Assembly: GCA_028713125.1 (NCBI GenBank)
Contig: JAQTOU010000007.1
Coordinates: forward strand, 1-64,000
DNA from: Elusimicrobiales bacterium
GTDB taxonomy: Bacteria; Elusimicrobiota; Elusimicrobia; Elusimicrobiales; UBA9959
Length of the DNA stretch: 64,000 bases
Direction: 5' to 3'
Shown: positions 45,819-55,707 of the stretch, piece after piece
Numbering within the stretch: position 1 is the stretch's first letter
Layout of the letters: every line of letters begins with the position of its first letter
Notes under the pieces: generated by a model
Told to the model about the DNA's origin: nothing
What the model saw: the letters and a program-made list of their open reading frames with translations, nothing else
Database searches by the model: none
Program-made: the position numbers and the translations under genes

Positions 45819-47894
45819 CTACTGCAGCTGCGAAAGGTCCGCCACTCCCTCGAAGAGGTTCACGAGCGACTTTATCAGGTTGAGCCTGTTGTCGCGCACT
45901 TTAGGATCCTCGTCCATCACCATCACCTTCTCGAAGAAATTATCCAGGCTGCCCTTTATCGAAAGCAGTTCCGAGAGGCCGCCGGCATAGTCGCGGTTGT
46001 CGATATGCGCCTTAAGCCTGCCGGACATGGCCTTTATAGCGCCGTAAAGGGCGCGCTCCTCGTCTTTCTGGAAAGAGCCCTCGTCGGGAGAGCCGCTGAG
46101 CGGGGCTTTTGCCTGGCGCAGGATATTCTTGGCCCGCTTGAAAGCCATGGCTATGCCGGCGAAGTCCGGGTTGCCGCGCAGGGCATTGATGTCCTTCACC
46201 CGGCCCTGGCAGTCCAGCAGGTCGCCGCCGCTCATGAAAAATTCCCTGACGGTCTTGACTTCGTCGAAGCGGTAGCCGGCCTCGGCGAAAACCACCTCGG
46301 CGCGCTGCCAGATGAAATCCAGCAGCGGTTCCGCGGCCCTTCCGGAAGCTTCGGGAGGGAGCTGGTCGAAGGCGGCCGAGACCGCGGCGCGCAGGTTCAG
46401 GCGGAAGCCGTTCTCGAGGATGATGCGTACCGCGCCAAGCGCCGCCCGGCGAAGGCCATGGGGGTCTTCGCTGCCGGACGGGATCTGCCCCAGGGCGAAG
46501 TCGGAGGCCAGAGTATCCAGCTTCCCGGCCAAGGACACAAGGCCGCCCTCTTTGGAGGACGGGAGGAGGGACTTGGCGGACATGGGCCAGTAAAATTCCC
46601 CTACGGCGCGGGAGGCGTTCTCGCTCATGCCGGCGTTCCTGGCGTAATAGTACCCCATTATGCCCTGCAGCTCGGTGAATTCTTTTACCAGGTTCGTCGT
46701 AAGGTCGGTATAGACGTGGGCGGCCGCTGCCGTGACGTCTTCCTTATTGACGGACGCGCCGCAGCTGCCGCAAAGCCAGGCGGCCAGTTTTTCAACCCGG
46801 GCGGTCTTATCGGCCATCGTGCCGAGCTTGGCTTGGAAGGTTATAGCCGCGAGCTTTCCCTTGAAATCGGCCAGGGGGACGGCCAGGTCGCGGTTATAGA
46901 AGAAGAACGCGTCGTTGAACCGGGCTTCCAGGACATTTTTAAAGCCCTCCTCTACGTTGCGCTGCCCCTTGGAGACGCCGTCGCGGATCCCCACGAAGTA
47001 GGGCTGCAGAACGCCTTTCGCGTTGGCCACGGTGAAGAACTTAAGCTGCTTCTTCATCACCAGGTGCACCAGCTCATGGGGGAGCTTGAGGAAATCCTGG
47101 GAGTATCCCGCCATCACGCAGACCGGGTACTCTATAAGGTAAAGGTTCTCGCTGAGCAGTTCGGGGTCGGCCTCCACCACCAGCTTCATACGCTTCGAGA
47201 GCGCCGCTATCTCGCCGCGCAGCATTTCCAGGCGCTCCGCGTCCTTAACTATAACATTGGCATGCTCGAGCGTCTTGAAATATTTATCCGCGGAGCTTAT
47301 CTTCAGCTGGCGCGAACCCTTGGCGCTCAGGCCGACGGTCAGGCGTCCTGACTTTATGCCGGCTATGCTGAAAACCACGGACTTATCGCCGTATAGCGCA
47401 AGCAGGCTGCGTATCGGGCGGGCGAAGCGGAAGCGGGTCTTCTCCCAGACCATGTTCTTGGGGAACTGGAGCTTGGCGATGACCTGCGGGAAGATCTCGG
47501 CCAGGGCCTTCACCGACGGGCGGCCGGGTATCTTTGTCTCAAAGACCAGAACTTCACCCTTGTTGGGCACGGTCTCCACTCCAAGCTTGTCGGGGGTAGT
47601 GCCGCGCGAGCGGGCGAAGCCGGCGGCCTGGGGGGTGAAATCGCCTTTCTCGTCCTTAAGCAGGCGGGCGGCGGGGCCGTAGGATTTCTGCAGCTTCTCC
47701 TCGGTCTTAGCCGGAACGCCGGTAAGGTGGAGCACCAGGCGCTTATAGGTGCCGTAGGCTTCTATGCCGGCGCAGGGCAAATTGGCTTCGGCCAGCAGTT
47801 CGGCAGCGTATTTCTTCAGCTGCTCTTCGGCGGAAATGACGAAGCGGGCGGGGATATTCTCGATGCGTATCTCAAGCAGGGCGTCTTTAAGCAT
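45819..47894 (-). CDS. glyS: Glycyl-tRNA synthetase beta subunit
   Basis: The tRNA-recognition subunit of the bacterial alpha2beta2 GlyRS, 691 residues. The N-terminus [14 protein letters not shown] and the HD-type central region ([19 protein letters not shown]) are typical, and the C-terminus has the DALR-like anticodon-binding part with [16 protein letters not shown]. It overlaps glyQ by 8 bases. Confidence 0.96.
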   Translation of the reverse strand: MLKDALLEIRIENIPARFVISAEEQLKKYAAELLAEANLPCAGIEAYGTYKRLVLHLTGVPAKTEEKLQKSYGPAARLLKDEKGDFTPQAAGFARSRGTTPDKLGVETVPNKGEVLVFETKIPGRPSVKALAEIFPQVIAKLQFPKNMVWEKTRFRFARPIRSLLALYGDKSVVFSIAGIKSGRLTVGLSAKGSRQLKISSADKYFKTLEHANVIVKDAERLEMLRGEIAALSKRMKLVVEADPELLSENLYLIEYPVCVMAGYSQDFLKLPHELVHLVMKKQLKFFTVANAKGVLQPYFVGIRDGVSKGQRNVEEGFKNVLEARFNDAFFFYNRDLAVPLADFKGKLAAITFQAKLGTMADKTARVEKLAAWLCGSCGASVNKEDVTAAAAHVYTDLTTNLVKEFTELQGIMGYYYARNAGMSENASRAVGEFYWPMSAKSLLPSSKEGGLVSLAGKLDTLASDFALGQIPSGSEDPHGLRRAALGAVRIILENGFRLNLRAAVSAAFDQLPPEASGRAAEPLLDFIWQRAEVVFAEAGYRFDEVKTVREFFMSGGDLLDCQGRVKDINALRGNPDFAGIAMAFKRAKNILRQAKAPLSGSPDEGSFQKDEERALYGAIKAMSGRLKAHIDNRDYAGGLSELLSIKGSLDNFFEKVMVMDEDPKVRDNRLNLIKSLVNLFEGVADLSQLQ

Positions 47895-48759
47895 TGGAGG
47901 GCTCCTTCTTTTCCGAAGGCTCGTTGTGCTCCACGTAGGCGGTCGCGCAGGCTTTGGCGATGTCGCGGATGCGCTTGATCAGCACGGCGCGTTCGGAGAC
48001 GGAGATCGCGCCGCGCGCGTCGAGCAGGTTGAAATTGTGGGAGCACTTCATCACCAGGTCGAAGGCGGGAAGGTAATAGCCTTTGGCCGCGAGCCCCCTT
48101 ACTTCTTTTTCCCAGTGGCCGAAGTTGGAGCGCAGGTTCTCCACGTCAGCTTCCTCGAAATTGTAATGAGAGAACTGCTCCTCCTGTCCCTTGTGCACGT
48201 CGCCCCAGGTCAGCCGGTCGGTCCACATTATGTCGGAGATGCGCTTCTTCTTCTGCACGAACATGGCCAGGCGCTCGAGGCCGTAAGTGATCTCCACGCT
48301 GATCGGGTTAAGCTCGTAGGAAGCCATCTGCTGGAAATAGGTGAACTGCGTGACTTCCATCCCGTCCAGCCAGACTTCCCAGCCCACGCCGGAGGCGCCG
48401 AGGGTGGGGGATTCCCAGTCGTCCTCGATCCAGCGGATGTCGTGCTCCGCGTGGTCTATGCCGACGGCTTTGAGGGAGTCCAGGTAGATCTGCTGTATGT
48501 TTTCCAGCGGCGGCTTTATGATGACCTGGTACTGGTAATACCTGCCGACGCGGTTGGGATTCTCGCCGAAGCGGGCGTCGCCGGGGCGGCGGCAGGGCTC
48601 GACGTAAGCAACGCTGTTTGGCTTGGAAGTGAGGGAGCCGAAGAAGGTGGCCGGGTTGAAAGTGCCCGCGCCCTTCTCGAGGTCGTAAGGCTGTATCAGG
48701 GCGCAGCCCTGCTTGGCCCAGTACTGGTTCAATTTTAAAATGTAATCCTGGAAATTCAC
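47887..48759 (-). CDS. glyQ: Glycyl-tRNA synthetase alpha subunit
   Basis: Catalytic subunit of tetrameric GlyRS; 290 residues with the start at GTG 48759. This start gives [19 protein letters not shown] and is preceded by GGAGG at five bases; the frame is open 11 codons further upstream but without a ribosome site. The motifs [28 protein letters not shown] and [10 protein letters not shown] are diagnostic. Confidence 0.96.
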   Translation of the reverse strand: MNFQDYILKLNQYWAKQGCALIQPYDLEKGAGTFNPATFFGSLTSKPNSVAYVEPCRRPGDARFGENPNRVGRYYQYQVIIKPPLENIQQIYLDSLKAVGIDHAEHDIRWIEDDWESPTLGASGVGWEVWLDGMEVTQFTYFQQMASYELNPISVEITYGLERLAMFVQKKKRISDIMWTDRLTWGDVHKGQEEQFSHYNFEEADVENLRSNFGHWEKEVRGLAAKGYYLPAFDLVMKCSHNFNLLDARGAISVSERAVLIKRIRDIAKACATAYVEHNEPSEKKEPSNA

Positions 48760-48813
48760 TGTAGCCTCCGGTAAGCCGCCGCCGGGCGGCACTTATATTT
48801 GTGAATATTATAC

Positions 48814-49440
48814 CTATTTAACGAAAGGCAGGGTGCGCAGCTCGATCCCCAGGTGTTCGCCGAAAAAGCGGTTAAAAAGGCCGTCGATGAAATCCGCGGT
48901 GGCGGCGTCCTCCTTCAGCGCCCGGACGGCTTGCCAGGTGCCGGCATGAAGCGTTTCCCAAAGCTCCGCCTCCGGCCCCGCGGCCGTTTCCCTGAAGCCG
49001 AAACCGGCCAGCTCCAGCGCGCGCAGCGTGAAGGCCCGGCGCAGCCAGAAGGCCGTGCCGTTCTCGTCGAGGTCCTGGAGGGCGCCGAGCAGCAGCTCGT
49101 ATTTCTCCGGCGAGGGGCTTTGGGCGGGCGTGATCTTGTTCACCACTTCGCAGTAATGCTGGGCCAGGTAAAGGCTCTCCAGGTCCTTCCGGATATTGCT
49201 GAAGACGCCGAGCGTCCGCCCGCCGGTGCAGACGGGGAAATTAGAGCCCTTCTTTAAAAAGAAACGGTAGTCGCCCCAAGTCACCGCCTCGCTGAGCGCC
49301 CGCAGCTTGCCCTTGGCCAGCCGCACGCTTTTGAAGTTCACCTCGAGCTTCCCGTGCTCCAGCGTGAACACAGTGACGATCCTGTCGCTCTCGCGCAAAG
49401 GCCGCCGCTGCAATACAATCCCGTAATCACAGAAAATCAT
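48814..49440 (-). CDS. recO: DNA repair protein RecO
   Basis: Recombination mediator that loads RecA with RecR. A 208-residue protein with the N-terminal OB-fold (GIVLQRRPLRESDRIVTVFTLEHGKLEV) and a helical C-terminus. The four-cysteine zinc site of many RecO proteins is missing, so it is a short variant. No Shine-Dalgarno sequence precedes ATG, and TAAAAT sits about eight bases upstream, so this too may be leaderless. Confidence 0.85.
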   Translation of the reverse strand: MIFCDYGIVLQRRPLRESDRIVTVFTLEHGKLEVNFKSVRLAKGKLRALSEAVTWGDYRFFLKKGSNFPVCTGGRTLGVFSNIRKDLESLYLAQHYCEVVNKITPAQSPSPEKYELLLGALQDLDENGTAFWLRRAFTLRALELAGFGFRETAAGPEAELWETLHAGTWQAVRALKEDAATADFIDGLFNRFFGEHLGIELRTLPFVK

Positions 49441-49464
49441 TTGTATAATTTTACTACTTTAGAG

Positions 49465-49492
49465 TTGGGCGCGGTTAAGTTGCCAGTATAAT
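49465..49492 (+). promoter_or_regulatory. Promoter candidate reading into element D
   Basis: TTGGGC (49465-49470), a 16-base spacer and TATAAT (49487-49492). The downstream 450 bases contain no gene, only element D, so this would transcribe the element as a non-coding RNA. Confidence 0.4.
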
Positions 49493-49530
49493 ACTGTGGA
49501 CGCAAAAGCGGAAGAGTATGCGCTCGCTCG

Positions 49531-49870
49531 GGCGGCCTACCGTACGGGCAGGAACGCAAAACCGGCGTCGCGCACACCGTGCGCGCGCCTGCCGGTCTCG
49601 GCCTCCGCGCTTACGCAAGCGTCGGCCTCCGACGGGCTTTTGCTAACCCTGCCCGCACGGTCTCCGCCCAGGTCACTCTATTTAACGAAAGACATTCCGG
49701 CCTTCAAAGCCGAGCGGAGGGGAGACCGCGGGGGCAGGATAAGAAAAACCGTCGTTGAGCCCGCCGGTTGCATAGCCCGGCGGGCGAATACCGAGTGAGG
49801 CCACGGTGTGGCCGAACGTGTTTTTCGTTCCTGCCCTCGCGGTAGGCCCCGACTTCGCATCTCGCGGTCC
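49531..49870. repeat. Palindromic element D (two opposed copies)
   Basis: Copy D1 (reverse) has arms at 49539-49552 and 49648-49661 with one A-C mismatch on the plus strand (a G-U pair on the minus strand). Copy D2 (forward) has arms at 49725-49739 and 49829-49843. Relative to B2 the D2 stem has two compensatory pair changes and one G-U wobble. Both copies contain the CAC-GGT-GTG hairpin. The locus lies between divergent recO and rpmH. Confidence 0.85.
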
Positions 49871-49910
49871 GTAAGTCATGCCGAAACAGGTGCAGTCCAC
49901 ATTTCCTCCT

Positions 49911-49939
49911 TTGCTTTTTATCAGATTTATTTATATAAT
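49911..49939 (+). promoter_or_regulatory. Promoter of rpmH, near-leaderless
   Basis: TTGCTT (49911-49916), a 17-base spacer and TATAAT (49934-49939). The rpmH ATG is at 49949, nine bases after the -10, leaving at most about three leader bases and no Shine-Dalgarno sequence. Confidence 0.65.
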
Positions 49940-49948
49940 TAAAACACT

Positions 49949-50095
49949 ATGCTACCTACTTACAGACCAAATGTCCGGAAACGGGCGAAACATATCGGCT
50001 TCCGCGCAAAGATGAAAACCGCGGGCGGCAGGAAAACCCTCGCCCGCAGGCGCGCCAAAGGCCGCTGGCAGTTAATACCCATAAAACCCGCGTAA
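49949..50095 (+). CDS. rpmH: Ribosomal protein L34
   Basis: A 48-residue basic 50S protein too short for ordinary ORF cut-offs. The pattern [20 protein letters not shown] followed by [17 protein letters not shown] is unmistakable L34. It has a short LIPIKPA tail beyond the usual end. It leads the rpmH-rnpA-yidD-yidC-khpB cluster. Confidence 0.97.
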   Translation: MLPTYRPNVRKRAKHIGFRAKMKTAGGRKTLARRRAKGRWQLIPIKPA

Positions 50096-50122
50096 AACGG
50101 CAAGCCCGTGCGGGTTTAAACA

Positions 50123-50482
50123 GTGAAACAGTTCGCCTTTTCAAGAGCTTCACGCCTGCGCCTCAAAAAAGAATTTGAGGCCGTTTTCGCGGCAGGGAAA
50201 AAGACCGTCACCAAAGATCTGGTGGCCTGGCATTCCCCGGCCGGCGATAAAGAGAAGAAGATCGGCCTCATGGTTTCTAAAAAGACCGGCGGGGCGGTGA
50301 AGCGGAACAGGTTAAAAAGGCTTCTAAGGGAAGCTTTCAGGCTGACTAGAAAAGAGTTAAAGGAAGGCACGCGCCTCATCATCTACCCTAAAGCGGGCTG
50401 CGCCATGAGAACTCTGGCACAGGCCCGGCAAGAGCTGGATACGCTCCGGCTGAAGGCGCGCCTTAACGATGACGGTAAATAA
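50123..50482 (+). CDS. rnpA: Ribonuclease P protein component
   Basis: Protein subunit of RNase P; 119 residues. Seen: RLKKEFEAVFAAGKK near the N-terminus and the RNR motif in VKRNRLKRLLREAFRLTRKEL. It overlaps yidD by 14 bases and lies 27 bases after rpmH. Confidence 0.94.
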   Translation: MKQFAFSRASRLRLKKEFEAVFAAGKKTVTKDLVAWHSPAGDKEKKIGLMVSKKTGGAVKRNRLKRLLREAFRLTRKELKEGTRLIIYPKAGCAMRTLAQARQELDTLRLKARLNDDGK

Positions 50483-50711
50483 GACCGGATCAAAAAATCT
50501 TAAATCACTGGCGCTTGTTACGCTGCGCTCGGCATACAGGACTATCAGGCCGGCCCTCGGGCCCGGAACCTGCAGGTTTGAACCCTCCTGTTCCGACTAC
50601 GCGTTCCAGGCGCTGGATAAACACGGGATTTTAAAAGGGACCAGGCTGGCCGCAGGCCGCCTGTCCCGCTGTCGTCCTTTCTCTCCGGGCGGTTACGACC
50701 CGGTGCCCTAG
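50469..50711 (+). CDS. yidD: Membrane protein insertion efficiency factor YidD
   Basis: An 80-residue protein supporting YidC-dependent insertion. The motif GTCRFEPSCSDYAFQALDKHG and the later RLSRCRPFSPGGYDPVP are diagnostic. It starts inside rnpA and ends 37 bases before yidC. Confidence 0.95.
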   Translation: MTVNKTGSKNLKSLALVTLRSAYRTIRPALGPGTCRFEPSCSDYAFQALDKHGILKGTRLAAGRLSRCRPFSPGGYDPVP

Positions 50712-50748
50712 CGCCCTCCCTGAAGCCTCCAAACGCGACGGAGGTTAA

Positions 50749-52293
50749 ATGCAGAAGAATCTTGTACTCGCGGTCGTCCTTTCCTCGCTGGTTTATATCG
50801 GCTGGTACTCCTACATGGAGAAAAAGATCCAGCCGCCACAGGCAGCCCAGGCGCAGCAGCTCGGCACGAAGGTGGACGGAACTCCGCCCGCTTCCGCCGC
50901 CGCTCCCGCGCCGGCGGCAATACCGGTGAGCGCCGACCTCAAAAAAGATACCGTTTCCATTAAGGCCGGGAAAGCCGAATTCGTATTCTACTCCGGCATA
51001 GCGGCGATGAAAAGCGTGATTTACCAGGGTCCCGTCGCCCCTGTGGAGCTCATCCCCGACCAGGAGACGGGCTTTTTCGCCTCCTCTCTGCCCGGAGCCT
51101 TCAGGCTCAAGTCCAAGACCGCGGACTCCCTGGAGTTCGAAGCCAGCCCGCAGCCCGGGCTGGTCCTCACCAAGAAATTCACTTTCTCTCCGGACAACTC
51201 CCTGAATTCCCTGTCCATAACCGCTTCCAATACCTCCTCCAGGGCCCAGGTGCTGCCCGCATGGGAGCTTTCTATCGGCCCCGGCCTGGGCACGGTTAAA
51301 AGCGAAGAGAAGGAAAACCCAAAGCTCTGGAAAGCCGAATACACCTACAAGGAAGAGGGCCGCAAGCATCCCACGATCAAGGATCTGAAGGACCTGAAAG
51401 ACGAGCCGGCCCGCGCGGAGTGGGTCTGGGCCGGCATCAACAACCGCTACTTCCTTACAGCCCTCACCGGAGACGGGCTCACCGGCATCAGGCCGGTGCG
51501 CAGGGAAACGCTGATAAAGGAAAATAAGGCTCCGCTGCTGGCGCTACAGGTTCCTGCCGCCGAGCTCAGGGCGGGGGAAAAGCGGACTTGGGAAACCCAG
51601 TTCTACATGGGCCCCAAGAATTACGCCAAGCTGCAGGCCCTCGGCCATGGCCTGGACCGCTCGGTGGATTTCGGCTTTTTCTCGCCGCTGGCGAAGCTCG
51701 CGAATTCCTCAATCGTGTTTTTTCACAAGCACACCGGGAATTACGGCGCGGCCATCATAATCCTCAGCGTGATCATCCAGCTGCTGCTGACGCCGCTCAG
51801 CTTCAAGAGCTTCAAAGCCATGGCGGTGATGAAGAAGATCCAGCCCGAGATGCAGGCTATCCAGAAGAAATACAAGGACGACCCGAAGCGGATGAACACC
51901 GAGGTCATGGACCTTTACAAGCGCCACGGCACGAACCCGCTGGGCGGCTGCCTGCCAATGCTGCTGCAGATCCCCGTCTTCTTCTCGCTCTTCACCGCGC
52001 TGCGCAATTCCTGGGACCTCCACGGGGCTCCTTTTATCTTCTGGATAAAGGACCTCTCGGCGAAGGACCCTTTCTACGTGCTGCCAATAGTGATGGGCGG
52101 GATCATGTTCCTGCAGCAGAACCTGAGCCCGCAGACCGGGGACCCCTCGCAGGCGGCCATGATGAAGTGGATGCCCGTGATCTTCACCTTCATGTTCCTG
52201 ACCTTCCCTTCGGGGCTGGTGCTTTACTGGCTCATAAACAGCACCTGGGGCTTCGCGCAGACCATGTACCTGCAGAAGACGATGGGCAAGTAG
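50749..52293 (+). CDS. yidC: Membrane protein insertase YidC
   Basis: A 514-residue inner-membrane insertase of the Gram-negative form: N-terminal TM (residues 4-20), a large periplasmic beta domain to about residue 320, then the conserved five-helix core with MKKIQPEMQAIQKKYKDDPKRMN and GTNPLGGCLPMLLQIPVFFSLFTAL. The periplasmic domain supports a diderm envelope. GACGGAGG precedes ATG. Confidence 0.96.
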   Translation: MQKNLVLAVVLSSLVYIGWYSYMEKKIQPPQAAQAQQLGTKVDGTPPASAAAPAPAAIPVSADLKKDTVSIKAGKAEFVFYSGIAAMKSVIYQGPVAPVELIPDQETGFFASSLPGAFRLKSKTADSLEFEASPQPGLVLTKKFTFSPDNSLNSLSITASNTSSRAQVLPAWELSIGPGLGTVKSEEKENPKLWKAEYTYKEEGRKHPTIKDLKDLKDEPARAEWVWAGINNRYFLTALTGDGLTGIRPVRRETLIKENKAPLLALQVPAAELRAGEKRTWETQFYMGPKNYAKLQALGHGLDRSVDFGFFSPLAKLANSSIVFFHKHTGNYGAAIIILSVIIQLLLTPLSFKSFKAMAVMKKIQPEMQAIQKKYKDDPKRMNTEVMDLYKRHGTNPLGGCLPMLLQIPVFFSLFTALRNSWDLHGAPFIFWIKDLSAKDPFYVLPIVMGGIMFLQQNLSPQTGDPSQAAMMKWMPVIFTFMFLTFPSGLVLYWLINSTWGFAQTMYLQKTMGK

Positions 52294-52325
52294 TTTTTTT
52301 AACTGAAAGACTAGGAGATACTCAA

Positions 52326-53474
52326 ATGAGAGAAACAAAGACAGAAGCTAAAACGATACAGGACGCCGTCGAGAAGGGCCTGGCGGAAATGGGCCTTCGG
52401 CGCGACCAGGTGGAAGTAGTGGTGGTAAGCGAAGGCACGAAAGGATTCCTCGGCTTCGGCTCGAAGAAAGCCTGCGTTATTTTGAGGGAGAAACACTGGC
52501 CCGGCGGCCGCGGCGGCGACGAGCCCCGCGAGAGCCGCGGACCCAGGCGCGACGGGCGCGGGCCCAGGCGCGACGGCAGGGGAGGCGGACCCAGGCGCGA
52601 CGGGCGCGGACCCGCGCCCAGCCGCGACGCCCGCCCGGCTTCGTCCGCGGCCCCCAGGCGCCCCGGCCGCTACGGCTACGAGGACGCCAGGCTCCCGCCG
52701 CAGGAAGAGCAGCCCCGCCAGGAGCGCGGCAGCTCAGAGGGACAATACAGCGAAAACAGGCGCCCGCGCGAAGACCGCCACCGCACCGAGCGCGTCTACA
52801 AAGAGGAGCCCCTCAGCGCCGATTACATCGCCCTGCAGCCGGCGCAGGACCCCGTAGAGCACGCCAGGACCGCCCTGCTTAAAATGCTCTCCCTGATGGG
52901 CATGCAGGCGACCGTAACGGAAGCCAGCCTTGACCAGTCGGAAAACCTGCTGTTCATCCGCTTCGACTGCCCCGACTCCGCCGTCTTCACCGACGAAAAC
53001 GGGCGCGGCCTCCAGTCGCTGCAGTTCGTGCTCAACTCCATAGTCAGCCGCAAGCGCGAGCCTCACCTGGCCCTGCGCCTGGACACCGGCGGCTACTGGG
53101 ACAGCAAGGAAAAAGAAATAGCCGACCGCGTGGAGCAGGCCGTGAACGACGTCAGGACCAATAACAGGCCCAGCCGCCTGGACCCGATGCCCGCCTCGAT
53201 GCGCAAAATAGTGCACAACCTGATAAAGACCAAATACCCCGACATGGAAACGGCGTCGGAGGGAGAAGGCCGCTGGAGAAAGGTCGCGATACATAAGATA
53301 GAGCGGACCCAGCCCGCCGTTCAGCAGGCCGCGCAGCAGCCGGCGGAACAGCCCGCGCAGGCGCCTGCCGAGCAGCCCGTACCGGCTCCGGCCGAGCAGC
53401 CTGTACAGGCCCCGGCCGAGCAGCCCGCTGAAGCCGCCGCCCAGCCGGAAGCGCAGACCACCGAGCAGAAGTAA
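52326..53474 (+). CDS. khpB: RNA-binding protein KhpB (Jag/EloR family) with RG-rich insert
   Basis: A 382-residue protein starting at 52326 after AGGAG. In order: Jag_N domain (TIQDAVEKGLAEMGL ... KGFLGFGSKKA, residues 1-50), an RG-rich disordered region with three GPRRDGRG repeats (about 65-100), KH domain (about 175-250), R3H domain with LDPMPASMRKIVHNLI, and a C-terminal PAEQPVQA-type repeat tail. KhpB regulates mRNAs and cell elongation with KhpA. The RG-rich insert and repeat tail are longer than in the Firmicute proteins I know. Confidence 0.9.
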   Translation: MRETKTEAKTIQDAVEKGLAEMGLRRDQVEVVVVSEGTKGFLGFGSKKACVILREKHWPGGRGGDEPRESRGPRRDGRGPRRDGRGGGPRRDGRGPAPSRDARPASSAAPRRPGRYGYEDARLPPQEEQPRQERGSSEGQYSENRRPREDRHRTERVYKEEPLSADYIALQPAQDPVEHARTALLKMLSLMGMQATVTEASLDQSENLLFIRFDCPDSAVFTDENGRGLQSLQFVLNSIVSRKREPHLALRLDTGGYWDSKEKEIADRVEQAVNDVRTNNRPSRLDPMPASMRKIVHNLIKTKYPDMETASEGEGRWRKVAIHKIERTQPAVQQAAQQPAEQPAQAPAEQPVPAPAEQPVQAPAEQPAEAAAQPEAQTTEQK

Positions 53475-53489
53475 GCTGTCTGGTCAACC

Positions 53490-53528
53490 CGGCGTGACGG
53501 CGCTTGCGCTGTCACGCCGTTCGTTTTT
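53490..53528 (+). terminator. Strong terminator between khpB and mnmE
   Basis: A near-perfect stem, CGGCGTGACGGCGC with GCGCTGTCACGCCG and a TT loop, followed by TTCGTTTTT. It ends the rpmH-khpB unit. Confidence 0.75.
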
Positions 53529-53537
53529 AGGAGAAGA

Positions 53538-54911
53538 ATGAAACTGCCGGAAACGAGCGACACCATAGCCGCGCTGGCCACCCCGCCGGGCGCCGGCGCC
53601 CTCGCGATAATACGCATCTCCGGCCCGGCCGCCTTCAGCACGGCCTCCTCCTTTCTCGCTCCCGCGCAGCGCGACCCCGAGCATTCCGCCGCCAGGCTCC
53701 TTTCCGTAAAGAACGGGCCAGCCCTGGTGGACAGGGCCGTAGTCGTTTTTTTTCGCGCGCCGGCGAGCTACACCGGGGACGACACCGTGGAAATTACCTG
53801 CCACGGCTCCCCGTACATAATCAGGACCATACTTAACCTGGCCGTAAAGAGCGGCGCCAGGCCCGCGGAGCCGGGAGAATTCACCCTGCGCGCTTTCCTC
53901 AACGGCAAGATGGACCTGGCCCAGGCCGAAGCCGTCGGAGAACTTATCGCCGCCGGTTCCGCCGGCGCCCACCGCGCCGCCATCACCCAGGCGGAGGGCG
54001 GCCTTTCGGCGGAAGTGCGCGGGATCCGGACCGCCCTTGCCGGGCTGCTCGCCGAGATCGAGGCCCGCCTCGACGATTCCTACGAGGAGATCCCCGCCCT
54101 GGAGACAAGGGCTTTCGCGCGCCGGGCGGCGGCCGCCCGCGGGAAAACGCTTTCGCTGGCCGCCGGCTTCGGAGCGGGGAGGGGCATACGCGACGGCGTC
54201 AAGGTGGTAATAACCGGCGCGCCGAACTCCGGGAAATCGTCCCTCCTGAACGCCCTGCTGGGCTACGACCGGGCGATGGTTTCGCGCCGGGCCGGAACCA
54301 CGCGGGACACGCTTGAAGCGTCGCTCGATATCGACGGCTTTTCGATCCTCTTCACCGATACCGCCGGGCTTAACGCGCGCGCGGCCTCTCCCCTGGAGCG
54401 GGAGGGGATAAAGCGCGCCGAAAAAGCCATCGCTCTGGCCGATACCATAGTGCTGGTAAAGGACGCCTCTGTTAAAGAAAGCCCTGGCGACCGGAGGGCT
54501 GAACGCGAAACCGCGCGGCTCGCCCTCAAGGGGACCCGGCTGCTGCGCGTCCTTAACAAAGCGGACCTGCTCACGGGAAAAAGCCGCCGGGCCCCCGGCT
54601 GCCTTCTGGTGTCGGCCAAAACGGGAGATGGGTTACCGAAGTTTAAAGCCGCCTTGGTAGCCGAGCAAAAGAAAGTTTTCCGGGACGGGGCCCAGGCGGT
54701 GGTGACTTCGGCGAGGCATTTCGCCGCCCTGTCCGGGGCGGCCGCCGAGCTGGCAGGGCTCGAGGCGGTCCTGAAAAAGAATAGACCCCCGCTCGAGCTG
54801 GCCGCGGAACACCTGCGCGGCGCGCTGGCGGCCCTGGCCTCTCTCCTGGGCGAGACCACGCCGGAAGAAGTGCTCGGGAATATCTTCAAAAATTTCTGCG
54901 TCGGAAAATGA
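53538..54911 (+). CDS. mnmE: tRNA modification GTPase MnmE
   Basis: With MnmG makes the cmnm5U34 modification in tRNAs. The 457-residue protein has the folate-binding N-domain, a GTPase domain (GAPNSGKSSLLN, DTAGL, NKADL) inserted in the helical domain, and the essential C-terminal FCVGK (FCIGK motif) as its last five residues. AGGAGAAGA precedes ATG. mnmG follows after the YIP1-like gene. Confidence 0.96.
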   Translation: MKLPETSDTIAALATPPGAGALAIIRISGPAAFSTASSFLAPAQRDPEHSAARLLSVKNGPALVDRAVVVFFRAPASYTGDDTVEITCHGSPYIIRTILNLAVKSGARPAEPGEFTLRAFLNGKMDLAQAEAVGELIAAGSAGAHRAAITQAEGGLSAEVRGIRTALAGLLAEIEARLDDSYEEIPALETRAFARRAAAARGKTLSLAAGFGAGRGIRDGVKVVITGAPNSGKSSLLNALLGYDRAMVSRRAGTTRDTLEASLDIDGFSILFTDTAGLNARAASPLEREGIKRAEKAIALADTIVLVKDASVKESPGDRRAERETARLALKGTRLLRVLNKADLLTGKSRRAPGCLLVSAKTGDGLPKFKAALVAEQKKVFRDGAQAVVTSARHFAALSGAAAELAGLEAVLKKNRPPLELAAEHLRGALAALASLLGETTPEEVLGNIFKNFCVGK

Positions 54912-54936
54912 GGCCCGGGAGCGGATCCGCCTAACT

Positions 54937-55704
54937 ATGGTAAAAGATTTTTTTCCGGCTAAGGTTTTATTAAGGCCCTCCGAGACTTTCTCCGCCATCG
55001 CCTCGGGGAAGACCGGCTGGGGCTGGCCGCTCGCCCTTTACGCCGTATCGGTCGCCGGCTCCGCCTTCCTGCTTTCAGTCCTGCCGCCGCAATTCATCGC
55101 CGAGTCTTTTGAGGGGGCGGCCCTGCCGCTGGGGCGCGGCTTCTGGTTTTACTTCGCAGTCTCGCTGCCCGGCGGCTTTCTGACCGCGCTTTTTACCTGT
55201 GCCATCCTTTCGGCCTTTACCGTCTTCCTGCGTGAAGGCCGGCTTTCGCTCCGGCTGCCGCTCGCGGCGCTGGCGACAGGGGCCTGCGGCCTGCTCGGGG
55301 CGGCCCTGCACGGCTCGGACGCGCTGCGCCCGGCCGGCTACGCGGCGGCGCTCGCCGCGGCCGCCTTCGCTCTCCGGACGGCGCTCGGCGACAGGCGCCG
55401 CTACGCCGCCATCCTGAAAGCAATGCTTTCCCTCTCCGCCGTAAATATAACCGCCGACCTGGCCGGGGGGGCCGCGATGCTTGCCGGCTCGGTCGGGAGC
55501 TACACCGCTTCGCAGTATTTTTTCTCCTTTTTCTCCCTGATATGGCTGTCCAGGGCCGCCGCGGCGATCTACGATACCGCCCGCCCCAGGGCCGCCAATG
55601 CCGCGGTGCTGGCCATCCTGGCGTCAGCGGCTTTTATTTTCCTGCTGTTCAATCTGCATCTGCTTCCGCAGGAGCTTTTCCAGGTGCTGCTGCTCGGCGC
55701 ATAA
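54937..55704 (+). CDS. YIP1-domain-like membrane protein
   Basis: A 255-residue protein with five or six hydrophobic helices. The opening FFPAKVLLRPSETFSAIASGKTGWGWPL resembles YIP1-type proteins (FxPxxxFxxIA pattern). The gene lies between mnmE and mnmG, an uncommon position. The function of bacterial YIP1 proteins is unknown; the assignment is by pattern only. Confidence 0.65.
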   Translation: MVKDFFPAKVLLRPSETFSAIASGKTGWGWPLALYAVSVAGSAFLLSVLPPQFIAESFEGAALPLGRGFWFYFAVSLPGGFLTALFTCAILSAFTVFLREGRLSLRLPLAALATGACGLLGAALHGSDALRPAGYAAALAAAAFALRTALGDRRRYAAILKAMLSLSAVNITADLAGGAAMLAGSVGSYTASQYFFSFFSLIWLSRAAAAIYDTARPRAANAAVLAILASAAFIFLLFNLHLLPQELFQVLLLGA

Positions 55705-55707
55705 CTT

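Noticed and set aside
49441-49948. Replication origin near rpmH
   Set aside because: No dnaA, dnaN or parAB and no clear DnaA-box cluster is present; the AT-rich parts are promoters and the rest is element D.
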